This document shows, one piece after another, positions 23,216-34,304 of a stretch of DNA of 64,000 nucleotides. Source of the DNA: Trifolium pratense (taxonomy: Eukaryota; Streptophyta; Magnoliopsida; Fabales; Fabaceae). How positions within the stretch are numbered: the stretch's first letter is position 1; each line of letters begins with the position of its first letter. The position numbers were made by a program, and so were the translations under genes. The notes below the pieces were generated by a model, which was given only the letters and a program-made list of their open reading frames with translations, did not search any database and had not been told where the DNA came from. The stretch covers positions 39,841,362-39,905,361 of the forward strand of contig NC_060061.1 in assembly GCF_020283565.1 (NCBI RefSeq), written 5' to 3'.

Positions 23216-26200
23216 CTATAACTCTTCAGATAGGCAAATCCCAAGTTTGCCTCGCAATTTTTCAAATTGGACCGCATCTAGAGCCTTAGTAAAAATATCA
23301 GCCAGTTGTTCTTCAGTGGCAATATGCTCAAGAGTTATAATACCTTCTTCAACAAGATCTCTGATGAAATGGTGCCTAATATCAATATGCTTCGTCCTGC
23401 TATGTTGGATAGGATTCTTTGAAATATTGATGGCACTAAGATTGTCACAGTACAATGCCATAGCATCTTGTACCACATTGTACTCCAGCAACATTTGTTT
23501 CATCCATAATAGTTGGGAGCAGCTACTACCAGCAGCTATGTACTCAGCTTCAGCTGTAGATAAAGACACACAGTTCTGTTTCTTGCTGAACCAAGATATT
23601 AGATTGTTGCCTAAAAAGAAACAAGCTCCTGAGGTGCCTTTTCTATCATCTGCACAACCTGTCCAATCAGCATCACAATACCCCTCTAGCATAGACTTGT
23701 TCTTGTAGACCCACTTGGTACCAATCACATTAGTAGTTTCTGGTCTAGGAACTAAGTCCCAAACTTCATTCTTCTTGAACTGATTTAGCTCTTCTTGCAT
23801 AGCATTTATCCAAAACTCATCAGTGAGGGCTTCCATCACATTTTTGGGTTCAAACTTAGAAACAAAACAGGCATTAGGAACTAAGTCAAGTGTCCTTCTA
23901 GTAGTAATTCCATGATTAGGATTACCAATAATCAGATCTGTAGGATGATTCTTTTGAGTACGAATGGATGACCCTTTCTTTGAAGTAGCAAAGATTGGTT
24001 CAGGTGTAGTAATCTCTGTATCATTCTTGAATTCCTCAATAGTTTCAGAATCTATACTACCTGGGATAGATGCTGTAGCATCTTCTGTATCATCTTTCAC
24101 AACTTCACTTGAAATATCATCTATTACTACATTTATAGATTCCATCATGGTTTTGGTTCTGTAGTTATATACTCTGTAGGCTCTGCTATTTGTTGAGTAT
24201 CCCAAGAATATGTCTTCATCACTTTTAGGATCCATTTTAGTTCTTGGTTCTCTATCAGACAAGATATAACATTTACTTCCAAACACATGAAAGTACTTAA
24301 CAGTAGGTTTTCTACCTTTCCACAATTCATACAGAGTAGATGTAGTTCCAGATCTCAAGGTGGCACGATTATGAATATGACAAGCAGTGTTCATAGCTTC
24401 TGCCCAAAAACCATGAGAGAGTTTCTTTGCATGTAACATTACTCTTGCAGACTCTTGTATAATTCTATTCTTTCTTTCTACTACACCATTTTGTTGTGGT
24501 GTAATGAGAGATGAAAATTCATGGATGATGCCTTCAGAGGCATAAAAATCAGAGAATCTAGAGTTTTCAAACTCCTTTCCATGATCACTTCTGATCCTTA
24601 ACACAACATTGTTTTTCTCTCTTTGAAGTAGAATACATAGATCTTTGAATACGTCAAAGGTCTCTGATTTCTTTCCAATAAAATTTATCCAGGTATATCT
24701 AGAGAAATCATTTACAACAACATAGGCATACCTTTTTCCTCCTAAGCTTTCAGTTTGCATAGGTTCCATCAAATCCATGTGTAGAAGCTCAAGAACTCTA
24801 GTAGTGGTAAGATGCTGCAGCTTTGGATGTGGCTTCTTGGTTTGTTTTCCAATTTGACATTCACCACAAATGCTTCCTTCTTCGATCTTGAGATTTGGCA
24901 AGCCCTTGATGGCTTCTTCAGGTATAGCTTTCTTCATGCTTCTTAGGTTTAGATGACCAAGTTTTTGGTGCCACAATTTTATTTCATCTTCTTTCGTGAT
25001 TAAGCATGTCGACACATTTGCCTCTTCTTGGGGAACCCATAAGTAGCAGTTGTCTTTTGATCTGACGCCCCTCATCAAAATTTCACCCTCATCATTTGTA
25101 ACCAAACATTCAGACTTGGTGAAGTTTACCTTCATCCCTTGGTCGCATAATTGACTGATGCTTATTAAATTTGCAGTCAATCCTTTTACTAACAACACAT
25201 TGCTTAGTTTAGGCAAGCTATTACTGTTGAGCTCCCCTATACCAACAATTTCTCCTTTAGTACCATTACCACAAGTTACAAAACTAGTTGAGTAAGACTT
25301 TAAGTCAACAAGAAATTTTTCAATTCCGGTCATGTGTCTTGAACAACCACTATCAAAATACCAGTCTTCCCTTGATGAAGCTCTAAGTGATGTGTGAGCA
25401 ATCAGAGCAGTAATCTTCTTCTCAAGTTGAGTATCATCACTGGTCTTCACATTCTTACCTTTAGGTTTCCATTCTTGTTGAGTGGAGGCAGTTGTGGAAA
25501 CTGGTTTAGGCTGATGATGCATGTTAGGGTATCCAAACAATTTGTAACAAAAAGGTCTTATATGCCCTTTTCTGCCACAGTAGTGACATATCCAAGAGTG
25601 ATGTTTTCTTTTGTTCTTTGACAAGGGATGCTGCTTATGATGTTGTAGCATCTGTTGAGGCATCTTTCGCTTATGAGTTTCTTTTGGATGCATGTACGTG
25701 AGATCTGGGCTGTAACCTTTGTGTTTGTTGACATTCTCATAACTAAGCCCAATATGTTTAGGCTTTAGAACATTTTTCTCTAAGATTTCTTCTAGTTGAC
25801 CATCAGCTTTATGAAGTTTATCAAGATGATCATCATCTTTATACAACATGTCAGAGAATTTTCTCAAACGCCAAATGTCAGCATTTAATTTTTCAATGAC
25901 TTCCTTAGCTTCATCAAGATCAGAGGATAAATAATTTACCTTCTTCTGGAGCTCATCCATCTTTGATATATTTTCAACTTTTTCTGCCTTCAATTGATTG
26001 ATGGTTACCTTTTGTTTCTCAATGACTTTGCATATTTCTCCACTCTTGAGGCAGAGTTCTCTGTAAGAATCAGCAAGTTCTTCGTAGGTTACCTCTCCAT
26101 CACAAGATTCTGCATCAGATGTAATAGTACCTGTTAAGACTGAGATATGTTTGGCAGTCACAGATGCTGTATCATCTTCTGAGTCATCATCATCAGACCA

Positions 26201-27202
26201 ACTGACAGTTAGTCCTTTCTTCGTTCTTTTCTGATATGTTGGACATTCAGGTCTGATGTGACCATATCCCTCGCATTCGTGACATTGAATATTCTTGTTT
26301 AAGCTTGACCTTTCATCACTCTTAGGTTTTCCTTGATTCACAATGCTGCGCATAGTGCCTGGAGCATCATTCTTAGAATTTGGTCTGGGTCTTTTGTCCA
26401 TTTGTTTTAGAACTTTGTTGAACTGTTTTCCCAGCAACTCCATAGCTTCAGAGATACTTTCATTAGATTCTTCATCCTCTTCTAGATCTTCTTCATCATT
26501 TTTGGATGAAAAAGCAATGCTCTTATTTTTCTTTTCACTTCTTCCATTTACAACACTTTCATAAGTTTGGAGTGATCCAACCAGTTCATCCAGCTTCATC
26601 TGAGATATGTTTTTGGCTTCTTCCATAGCTGTGACTTTCATATCAAATTTCTTTGGAAGAGATCTGAGCAATTTTCTTACTAACTTTTCTTCGGGAATTT
26701 TCTCCCCCAAAGCATCAAATTGATTATCATAATCTAGAATAGTCATATGAAAATCTTGAATTGTTTCCTCATCCTTCATACGTAAATTTTCAAATTGAGT
26801 AGTAAGGATCTGTAATTTGGACATTTTTACCTGAGGAGTACCTTCATGAACAGTTTCAAGAATCTTCCATGCTTCCTTGGCTGAGACACATTTTTTGATC
26901 AGTTTGAAAATGTGTTTGTCTACCCCATTGTATAATGCATATAATGCTTTTGAGTTTCCCAAAGCAAGCTCATCTTCTTCTTTAGACCAGTCCTCCTCAG
27001 CTTTTAGTTCAAGTGTTGGCTTTCCATCCTTGTCCATGACCACAGGGGGGTCCCATCCTTTCAGAACAGCTTTCCAAGTTTTGCTATCCATAGATTTTAG
27101 GAAAGCAATCATGCGTGATTTCCAATAATCATAGTTGGAGACACCAACTAGAAGCGGTGGTCTGCTTACAAGCCCTCCTTCTTTGTCCATGTTGCCAGAC
27201 AT
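23216..27202 (-). CDS. Sirevirus gag-pol polyprotein lacking the reverse-transcriptase core
   Basis: One open frame of 1328 codons, ATG at 27202. Order: gag with UBN2-type region (about 25-220), first zinc knuckle CHECEGYGHIRPEC (307-320), coiled-coil segment (about 370-470), second knuckle CHYCGRKGHIRPFC (539-552), aspartic protease FDSGCSRHMTG (Asp617), GAG-pre-integrase ([13 protein letters not shown], then CGECQIGKQ), integrase core with Asp810, Asp873 and Glu909 (D-35-E spacing). The RT domain begins (GTKWVYKNK, about 1160) but the frame jumps at once to the RNase H part (YCDADWTGCADDRKGTSG). The fingers, palm and YVDD active site, some 250 or more residues, are missing without breaking the frame. 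The element cannot copy itself but could be mobilised by a related full-length element. The ORF is otherwise free of stops. Confidence 0.9.
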   Translation of the reverse strand: MSGNMDKEGGLVSRPPLLVGVSNYDYWKSRMIAFLKSMDSKTWKAVLKGWDPPVVMDKDGKPTLELKAEEDWSKEEDELALGNSKALYALYNGVDKHIFKLIKKCVSAKEAWKILETVHEGTPQVKMSKLQILTTQFENLRMKDEETIQDFHMTILDYDNQFDALGEKIPEEKLVRKLLRSLPKKFDMKVTAMEEAKNISQMKLDELVGSLQTYESVVNGRSEKKNKSIAFSSKNDEEDLEEDEESNESISEAMELLGKQFNKVLKQMDKRPRPNSKNDAPGTMRSIVNQGKPKSDERSSLNKNIQCHECEGYGHIRPECPTYQKRTKKGLTVSWSDDDDSEDDTASVTAKHISVLTGTITSDAESCDGEVTYEELADSYRELCLKSGEICKVIEKQKVTINQLKAEKVENISKMDELQKKVNYLSSDLDEAKEVIEKLNADIWRLRKFSDMLYKDDDHLDKLHKADGQLEEILEKNVLKPKHIGLSYENVNKHKGYSPDLTYMHPKETHKRKMPQQMLQHHKQHPLSKNKRKHHSWICHYCGRKGHIRPFCYKLFGYPNMHHQPKPVSTTASTQQEWKPKGKNVKTSDDTQLEKKITALIAHTSLRASSREDWYFDSGCSRHMTGIEKFLVDLKSYSTSFVTCGNGTKGEIVGIGELNSNSLPKLSNVLLVKGLTANLISISQLCDQGMKVNFTKSECLVTNDEGEILMRGVRSKDNCYLWVPQEEANVSTCLITKEDEIKLWHQKLGHLNLRSMKKAIPEEAIKGLPNLKIEEGSICGECQIGKQTKKPHPKLQHLTTTRVLELLHMDLMEPMQTESLGGKRYAYVVVNDFSRYTWINFIGKKSETFDVFKDLCILLQREKNNVVLRIRSDHGKEFENSRFSDFYASEGIIHEFSSLITPQQNGVVERKNRIIQESARVMLHAKKLSHGFWAEAMNTACHIHNRATLRSGTTSTLYELWKGRKPTVKYFHVFGSKCYILSDREPRTKMDPKSDEDIFLGYSTNSRAYRVYNYRTKTMMESINVVIDDISSEVVKDDTEDATASIPGSIDSETIEEFKNDTEITTPEPIFATSKKGSSIRTQKNHPTDLIIGNPNHGITTRRTLDLVPNACFVSKFEPKNVMEALTDEFWINAMQEELNQFKKNEVWDLVPRPETTNVIGTKWVYKNKSMLEGYCDADWTGCADDRKGTSGACFFLGNNLISWFSKKQNCVSLSTAEAEYIAAGSSCSQLLWMKQMLLEYNVVQDAMALYCDNLSAINISKNPIQHSRTKHIDIRHHFIRDLVEEGIITLEHIATEEQLADIFTKALDAVQFEKLRGKLGICLSEEL

Positions 27203-27235
27203 TCTCCCTGGAGCTCACCCTATAACCAGAAAGGG

Positions 27236-27254
27236 TGCCTGCTCTGATGCCAAT
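27236..27254 (-). promoter_or_regulatory. Primer-binding site of the Sirevirus
   Basis: Immediately inside the 5' LTR the minus strand reads ATTGGCATCAGAGCAGGC, close to the TGGTATCAGAGC primer site complementary to initiator tRNA-Met used by most plant copia elements. It fixes the orientation of the element. Confidence 0.7.
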
Positions 27255-28240
27255 TGAAATCTGGCACGCAGTGAACACAATGCTGCACAGGATGCTATAG
27301 CATATGTTGCAGCAAGACAGTCGCAGAACACAGTAAATAAATAAATAAATTGCAGAACAATAAATAACGCAGATAATTGTTAACCCAGTTCAGTGCAACG
27401 TCACCTACTCTGGGGGATACCAATCCAGGAATGAATCCACTATAATAGCTCTAGTTCAAAGCCCTCGACCAACACCCGGTACTTGACTTATCACCTAGAC
27501 ACTACCCGTGCAATCCTACCTAAGAACCTCTTAGATAATGAGACCCCGTCCCAAATTCCCTCTAACAACACATACCATGTTGCTGTCAATAATAATAATC
27601 AGGATGGAGACACTCTCCTAAAAACTAGACCACACTCTTGCTTAAAAGCTTATGAGTGAATCACACACACTAACTCCGTGCTTCAAAGCTTAGGAGTAGC
27701 TTACAATAAACAACACAAACACAGTCCTAAACTTGCATCAGATTGACACAAGAAAGGCTCACAAAAAGGACACACTAAACCTTAAAAAAACTCACGCTTT
27801 AGTAATACACGGTTTAGAAAATACATGAAAATAATAGCTTGAGGCTTCACATATTTATAGTCTTCAATGTCTTGATGGGCAAGCTAGGGTTGCAGACAAA
27901 AACCCTTGCAACAGCTGCGGCCAAACCTAGATTAAAATTGAAAATATGTTTTGTGTTGTACCAAACAAAAAAAAACGAACAAAAATATAATATAATTATA
28001 TTTTTGTTTTTAATAACTTTCCTTAGGCCGACTTGGACAATTCTTGTGCAGTAAGTCTCGTCTTGCATATACACACGTGCTGGAATTAATATTTGAAGCA
28101 AATCTTGAACGAGATTGACAGAAAAAATTCTGCACTTAAAACAGAGCATCAGGATGCTGTACGATGATGCTACAGCATCGCGATCCAGCATCTGGCTGGT
28201 TGGCTTTTGCAAAATTTTATCCAATCTCAAAAACCCAACA
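27255..28240 (-). repeat. 5' LTR of the Sirevirus
   Basis: 986 bp, TGAAATCTGG...CCCAACA on the plus strand. Carries the promoter for minus-strand transcription of gag-pol. It is inside the tandem duplication, so a further copy lies at 45736-46721. Confidence 0.95.
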
Positions 28241-29004
28241 TTCATTATCCTCATTGCATTTTTTATCTCCCCCTTATGGCCATCTAAGTCAAGTAACCTC
28301 AACGATGGGATATAATCAGATACAGAGAAAGCAAAAACATAGTTAAGCAATATGAAAACAGCATCAACATGTTCAACTTCCTCAACACCAGGCCCTCCAT
28401 CCTTCATACCTTTTCCAAAGTACCTTCTATTAAAAAAAGATTTCCTATACACATTGCCACAATAATGTTGAGTAGCAATCCTAACATTCACAAGGCCGCC
28501 ATTATTACATTTGTTGTACACGTAAAACATAAGATTATCTGCTTCTTCGTTTCTTTTGTTTTGAAGCCATTGATGTCTGCGTGGAGAGAACAAATCTTTA
28601 GCAATAATTTTCTTCATCTTTTTCCATTGTTCGCCATAGGGTGCAAAAACTGAGGTCATGTAGCCATTGGAGATAATATCACTGACCACACTTATCGGTC
28701 TTGATGCAAAATCCGCATCATGTTTTCTCAAGAATTCACGGGCAATGGCGGGACAAGTAACAGGAATAACATTGACATTTCCTAGGCGGATACATGCTAT
28801 TTCGGTGTTAAACTCTTCCATAATTTTATGTATCCACCTAGTTGTAGGTTTGTTTGCGAGCATTTCAGGGAGATTACCAACTATAGGCCATGGTTTGGGA
28901 CCTGGTGGAAGTTTAGGTTTGTTAGGGTTCTTGTATCTTATGGTTTTGATTACCATTGAACCAATAAATATAACAAGGAAACAAAAACAAGTAATGTAAC
29001 TCAT

Positions 29005-30176
29005 TGTTTAGTTGGATTTTAAAACAAAAACAATAAGCAAGGTTCAAAAGAATAATATCTTTAAGTGGTTGGGCATGGTCACTTAACAAGTTCGGGGTCC
29101 TATTTATAATAAATAATAAACCTCCGATTTACTTTCTCAAGTTTCAATTTCTATTTATTTATTTATTTTGATAATAAATTTCTATTTAGTTTTTAAAATA
29201 TAAGAAAATATATATTATATACAATTTATATGAACATAAGTACCTTTTAACATAATTGTCAATTTGTCCATTAGTTTTTATTGTTATACATTGAGAAAAA
29301 TATTTAAGAATTACGTTTAAAATTTTAGCAATTACTGATTAATTATTTATATTTTAAAAAATAAGTAAAAACGATAGTCATATTTAGCACACTTTACTCA
29401 TTTATTGCAAAATGTTCCGTTTATAAGGCTCCCTCCATGTATATGGCACCAAAGCGGTAATGTGGTTGATTTCATATTGCCCTCAATGTAATATATGTGA
29501 TGTAATATGCCAACAAATTAAATCATCAACAAATATAATATGTTCTGTTCTTGTATCTTATAGTTCTTATGGTTTTATAAATCAAATATATGCAAAATAA
29601 ATTTTATACCAAGCATTTAAGCTGTATATTATGTTTTATTATTTTTTTTTCATTCTGATAGCTTAATGTGTCATTTAAGGTATTTTAAGTCATGTAGTTA
29701 CATTTTTTATGATCATCTATATTTAAGGTGACCTTTTAAGTCGGCCAGCCCTAGTTTTCTCTATTGAGAAATTTTTTTTTTTTTTTGAAGTATTCATTTT
29801 CACCGAAGATGAGTGGATTTAGGTCATTTTTGTCTAGAATCACCCTTCTACTTCTATTTTTTCTTCTTTAACTATAAATAATTGCTCTTTACATTGATCA
29901 AGATTTTCCATTTGCATTTTTTCGTGATTTCATCGTATGAATGAGGCATTGTGTTGTTGGTCGTCTTGCACAGTGCATCTCAGATCTATTTAACAAGTTT
30001 TTGAAAGGATTGCATTACTTCATAGCGTCTAATATGGACTTATTTAAAAATAGACTTTACTTTTTTTTTTTTTAGTAAATTATAATGATTAAATTATTAT
30101 ATTTATTCATGATGTTTTCATCGGTGAACTAGATTTTCTCAATACACAAAAGTTTGGGTCAATTGGTTTTTCTTTT
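29005..30176. other. 5' flank of CYP79 copy 2 and unit backbone, no gene
   Basis: Contains TATAAATAG on the minus strand (29100-29108) about 96 bp before the ATG at 29004. From 29230 it matches the backbone beside CYP79 copy 1 (8300-8360, 9275-9330, 10984-11350, 14500-14690), with the insertions of that unit absent. Confidence 0.6.
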
Positions 30177-30286
30177 TTGTCAAATAGTCTAATGGTTAGA
30201 AATTTCATCTTAAAAGTGAATAAGTGGAGTGTCCATGATTCGAACTCCAACTCTTGCACATATAGTGCGATGTCACTACCAGTTAA
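30177..30286 (+). mobile_element. Degenerate Au-type SINE
   Basis: Reads TAGTCTAATGGTTAGAAATT (A box), then GATTCGAACTCCAACTC (B box) and CACATATAGTGCGATGTC, as at 16500-16625 but more diverged and truncated at its 3' end. The second duplication copy is at 48658-48767. Confidence 0.6.
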
Positions 30287-31545
30287 TTATTCATTCTCTA
30301 TTTTTTATTAATATAAAATTGATATTTTAGAGTTTTTTCTCCATTTTTTCAAAGTTAAATATTATCTGATATGTACAATTCAACGGTCTAGATGCATAGA
30401 TTATTTCCTTAAGTATTTTTCCAAGGAAGCGGATGCTTATAAAAGGCCAAGATACTTGATACAATACGGACAACGATACGAGAACATTTTAAAATGTAAG
30501 ATATTATACGGCCAAGATATTTCGGTAAAAAATTTAAATTTGAAATTAAATATATAAACTAAACGTTATATATTTGCAGGACTAAAATTAAAAAAAAAAA
30601 AAATTTGTACAAGAATTAAAATAAAAAATCTTCATATTTGCATGTCCCATTTTCATATTTAAACCAAAATAAATATTCACATTACTAAAAAAGTTACAAA
30701 TCATGCGAATTACATAAAGAATGAGAAAGAGGAAAAATATAAGATGTTATTAAAATTGACACGTTTGATCAAAAAGAATAAACTAACACGTTTTTTTTAG
30801 TTAATACAATAAGTATATGTGTGGTAAAATTATTCTGGTACCTCCTTAATTTAATTTCAAGTAAAAATTTGGTTATTTATCTTTATTAGGTTATTTTTGT
30901 TCTTTTTGATCTTTTATTCATGTTTGTATATGCAATTTCTTAAGTTTTAAATCAATGATTTTTTAGGCATAATATATATTTATGATTGAAAATGTATAGA
31001 GAAAAAAATTATAAATTTGAAACTTGAAATCTAAATCTGAACATAAAAAAATAATTAAAATGTTTTAAACAAAAAAAAGGAATAAAACGTTATATGAAAT
31101 TAATTTAATAGAATACGTGTGTAATTTTGTGGATGTTAAGTCAAATTGAAAGAAATCGATGGCTTTACAAATTGTGGTCAGAAGGCCTTTTAAAAAAAAT
31201 TGTGGTCACAATAAGTCCTTTGAAAGTTTTGTTTAATGCTTATGATAAAAAAAAATTGTGGTCACAAGTTCTTTGAAATTTTTGTTAAACCCCACTATGA
31301 TACGTACTGTCGAATTATGAGAATGAGAAAGGGGGGAAAATTGGTGTAATTTTTTTTTTGGTACATAAAATTGGTGTAATTAAAATACGGGATAAATAAT
31401 TTTTTTATCTTTTGAATATATTCGACTTTTATTTTTAGTTTTATTAATAAGTCTCACATAAAATGTGTGTTGGTCTGATCAAAAGTTGATAATTTAGAGG
31501 TGGGTCTGGTTATACTGCATAAGCCAAACATATGGACCGTACATA
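30287..31545. other. Intergenic, no gene seen
   Basis: AT-rich; a pair of near repeats (AAAAAATTGTGGTCACAA at about 31,190 and 31,250). No coding frame. Confidence 0.45.
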
Positions 31546-31730
31546 AGCTTGCTTCCTACACCCCAGCCATTTGCTTCCTACACCCAAGTCCCCGACATAA
31601 TTGCTTCGTACACCCAACCCATTTCATCATACACCCCCTCAATATAATTGCTTCGTACATTCCAGCTTATTTCGTCATACACCCCCCAACATAATTGCTT
31701 CGTACACCCCAGCCCATTTCGTCATACAAC
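31546..31730. repeat. Short tandem repeat, about 45-bp units
   Basis: Three to four imperfect units built on ATAATTGCTTCGTACACCCC followed by CATTTCGTCATACACC. Repeated in the second duplication copy at 50027-50211. Confidence 0.75.
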
Positions 31731-32235
31731 ATCACGAGAATTATCATTCATCGCCAAGTTCGAGATTAGTGATTAAAAATGATTTCTTAATAGTATATCA
31801 ATTCTTAATATTAATAATTTCATTGTTCTTTTATTTTATTAGAAACTATTACAATTGTTTTGGTTTCACATACAAGACTATCAAAATCATTAAACCATAA
31901 TTATTTTGGTTTCAAAGTGATTTTGAAAAAGCTAGACAAAGGCAGAAATTCATTTTACAACGGAAGAAACAAAACCATTAGACAATTATTTTGGTTTCAC
32001 ATAGAAGACTATCAAAACCATTAAACCATATTTATGGTTTCAGTAATAATCATTATTTAAAATGATTTAACAATAATAATGATTTGAGTGTTTGGTGGCT
32101 TGCTTAATTATCATATCTTGCCTAGCCATAATCGTCTGTTAGTTTAATTTTTGCAAGAACGGATTTTTAGAATTTTTTTGATTTTTTTTCGAAATATTTA
32201 CAAATTCCTAAATTACGCTAGTGACTTTGTAAACA
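31731..32235. other. Intergenic, probably leader of the gypsy remnant
   Basis: Imperfect duplicate of TATTTTGGTTTCACATA.AAGACTATCAAAA at about 31,855 and 31,990. The last 80 bp adjoin the primer site and may be retroelement leader. No gene. Confidence 0.35.
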
Positions 32236-32831
32236 CAATCCCCGGCAACGACGCCAAAAACTTGACGGTGGTTCTGCAAGTGCACAGAATCGCTACCAAG
32301 TAATAAAGTGATAAGTTTATCGTTCTCCACTGGGATTGTGTCAAAGTTACTAGTTTTACTTAGGAATAATTTTGCATTCGCTTTGGTGTTTGAAAAATAT
32401 TTTTGCAGGTAATAGTTGACAGGAAATTAAAGTGCAGAAAGTAAATAACTGACAAATAAATGGTATGTATGTGACCACACATGGTGGTTAAGTGTGGTTG
32501 GATCCCTCCCTTACTCCTGCTTGATGGTTATTCCCTTGTTTCCCTCTATCAGGAATTAGACTATTGAAAATAGGTTCAGAAGCAATATCGTTCCCTATTT
32601 CTATTACAAACAGTTCATAGTCTAGTTAGTGGTTACCCTTACTCTATTTAAGTATCATCCCTCCATATTCCACTTTTTTGTTAAAAACGTTGGTATCATT
32701 ACCTTAGTGGCTCCATGTGTCATAAGCCGTCACGTGTGCCTCTAACTAGTCCTAACTCTGCCTCAAGTAGAAATTATCGTGCTTTCTAATCCAATACTAA
32801 GAACTCAAATACTGAATTTAATGGTCTAATT

Positions 32832-33897
32832 TGTTGGAACAAAATTGGTTCTGAATCCCCAAGTTTTAAATCTATAAAGTTTTGATGATAACAATAAGTA
32901 TTAAATGAACAATTGGTAGTACTAATTTTTCAAACTAGTGTGCAGGACCGTCATTAGTATCATCTGACAATTAAAGCTCTGAAAGTGTCAAACAAGTTCA
33001 GAAGCAGACTCAGATGCAAGGCCATTAGGTTCTAAATCATTCTGCCTCTGAAAGATAGTCATTCAGAAGCAACATGACTTCAGAAGATAACCATGAACTG
33101 TGTGCCTGAGAAGTCACTTTCATGTCAGCTTAATCAGAGAACGTTGGAACCAAGTTACAAGGACCTTACTCAAGATTAGTTTAAGTTATTCAAATGGACA
33201 AGCAAGCTGTTTAACCTTATTCCACTCTTGTGTAGTTTAGAAGTCAAACTGTGAAAGTTTCTCTGTTTGGTATAAACATCTTTTGCCGTGACAAAGTAGA
33301 GAAACCTCACTACCACTTTGGTCTGCAAACGTTGCTTTCATCTTAGACTGCAAAGATAACGTTAGCTGGGCAATTTGATCCTTGTACAACGGTCACATTT
33401 CACTGGAGCGTCATCTTGGACTATATATATTTATCTTAACTTCACCCTTGAAGATAAGATACGCACGCGCACGCTCATTGAACACTAAAACTGTCAATAC
33501 AATCTCTCATCTTCTGAACCTTGAATCTCATTTTTATTCAAAATACTTTGAAGTCTTTTAGTACTCATTGTATTTGCTATTAAGGTTCTTTTAAGAGTAT
33601 TGTATTAACTCTAAATCTGATATACTTTATTTGAGTTTGAGAAGTCTCTTGCTGAGTGCTTGAGCATTGTGTTGTGTGATTATAGTGAAATCTCTTGGAA
33701 GTGCAAGGGGACTTGACTACTCTCGTTTTGTGAGAGGAACCAGTATAAATCTATTGTGTGCTTTCTCTCCCTCTGATCTCTGTTATTGTGTTTGCTTGTT
33801 TATCCGTTGCTATCTTAGTTAAGTTGAAAACTTAGAAAAAGTTTTAACTTATCTAAAACACAATTCAACCTCCCCTTCTTGTGTTTTCACACCTTCA
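32832..33897 (+). mobile_element. Solo LTR of a Ty1/copia (Sirevirus-like) element
   Basis: Starts TGTTGGAACAAAATTGG and ends GTGTTTTCACACCTTCA, flanked by the 5-bp duplication TAATT (32827-32831 and 33898-33902). 1066 bp with no internal region, so it formed by LTR-LTR recombination after insertion into the gypsy LTR. Contains a promoter-like ACTATATATATTTATC at about 33,420. Confidence 0.8.
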
Positions 33898-34304
33898 TAA
33901 TTTTGGCCATAGCATACCGTCCTTCGTTCGGGATTACTAGCTTCGTTTTCTTAGATTTTATTCTAATGTGATCAATATTAAAATAAATATAAAACCTGAT
34001 GATAAAAGAGTTTGCAATCAGAACACAATTGAATATATACCCAAATTGTACAAAATACAAAACCAAGCATTCGTAAAAGAGTTTTTCAACTCCACCTAAC
34101 CTAGGAAAATTAAATTACAAAGACAGAAAGGAAAAGAACCTTGTTGGCCTTGGAGTTCCTTGACCTTCTTGCCTTCTCCTTAGAGTTCTCCTAACTCTAG
34201 AGTGAATATTGAATATTCTCAATATTTTTTGGAATGAATAATAGTGGAGAAAGAATGCTCTATTTATAGTTTTTCAGCTGAGTTTGGGCTTTTTCTGCGC
34301 GTCC

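Larger units (their letters stand above)
20323..28240 (-). mobile_element. Sirevirus-type Ty1/copia retrotransposon, young, RT-deleted
   Basis: The element has 986-bp LTRs at 20323-21308 and 27255-28240 (TG...CA ends) and the target duplication TTCAT (20318-20322 and 28241-28245). The empty site is seen in CYP79 copy 3 (CTTGTTCATTATCC near 42,961). I found one difference between the LTRs (G at 21043, A at 27975), so the insertion is very recent. Order on the minus strand: 5' LTR, primer site, gag-pol 27202-23216, about 1.9 kb of 3' region, polypurine tract, 3' LTR. The large gag with two zinc knuckles, the repeated polypurine motifs and the post-pol env-like region point to the Sirevirus lineage. 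Confidence 0.9.
19259..29004 (-). pseudogene. CYP79: CYP79 copy 2, split in exon 1 by a Sirevirus
   Basis: Exon 2 (19885-19259, 208 codons plus stop) carries [16 protein letters not shown] and [10 protein letters not shown]. Exon 1 is in two pieces, 29004-28246 and 20322-20164, separated by a 7918-bp retrotransposon and its 5-bp duplication TTCAT. Without the insertion the exon 1 pieces add to 918 bp (306 codons, frame kept), so the gene shows no other lesion and was probably functional until this insertion. Relative to copy 1 it lacks about ten residues in the membrane anchor and a few near the C-terminus. The intron is 278 bp. Read from its own start, the frame runs into the LTR and gives a 385-codon chimeric ORF without I-helix, ExxR or heme loop, so no active enzyme is expected. 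Confidence 0.9.

Noticed and set aside
27847..29004. 385-codon minus-strand frame as a gene
   Set aside because: CYP79 exon 1 running into the Sirevirus LTR; the C-terminal 130 codons are LTR sequence. The same holds for 46328-47485.
31546..31730. CRISPR-like array
   Set aside because: Contiguous imperfect tandem units without spacers, in plant nuclear DNA.
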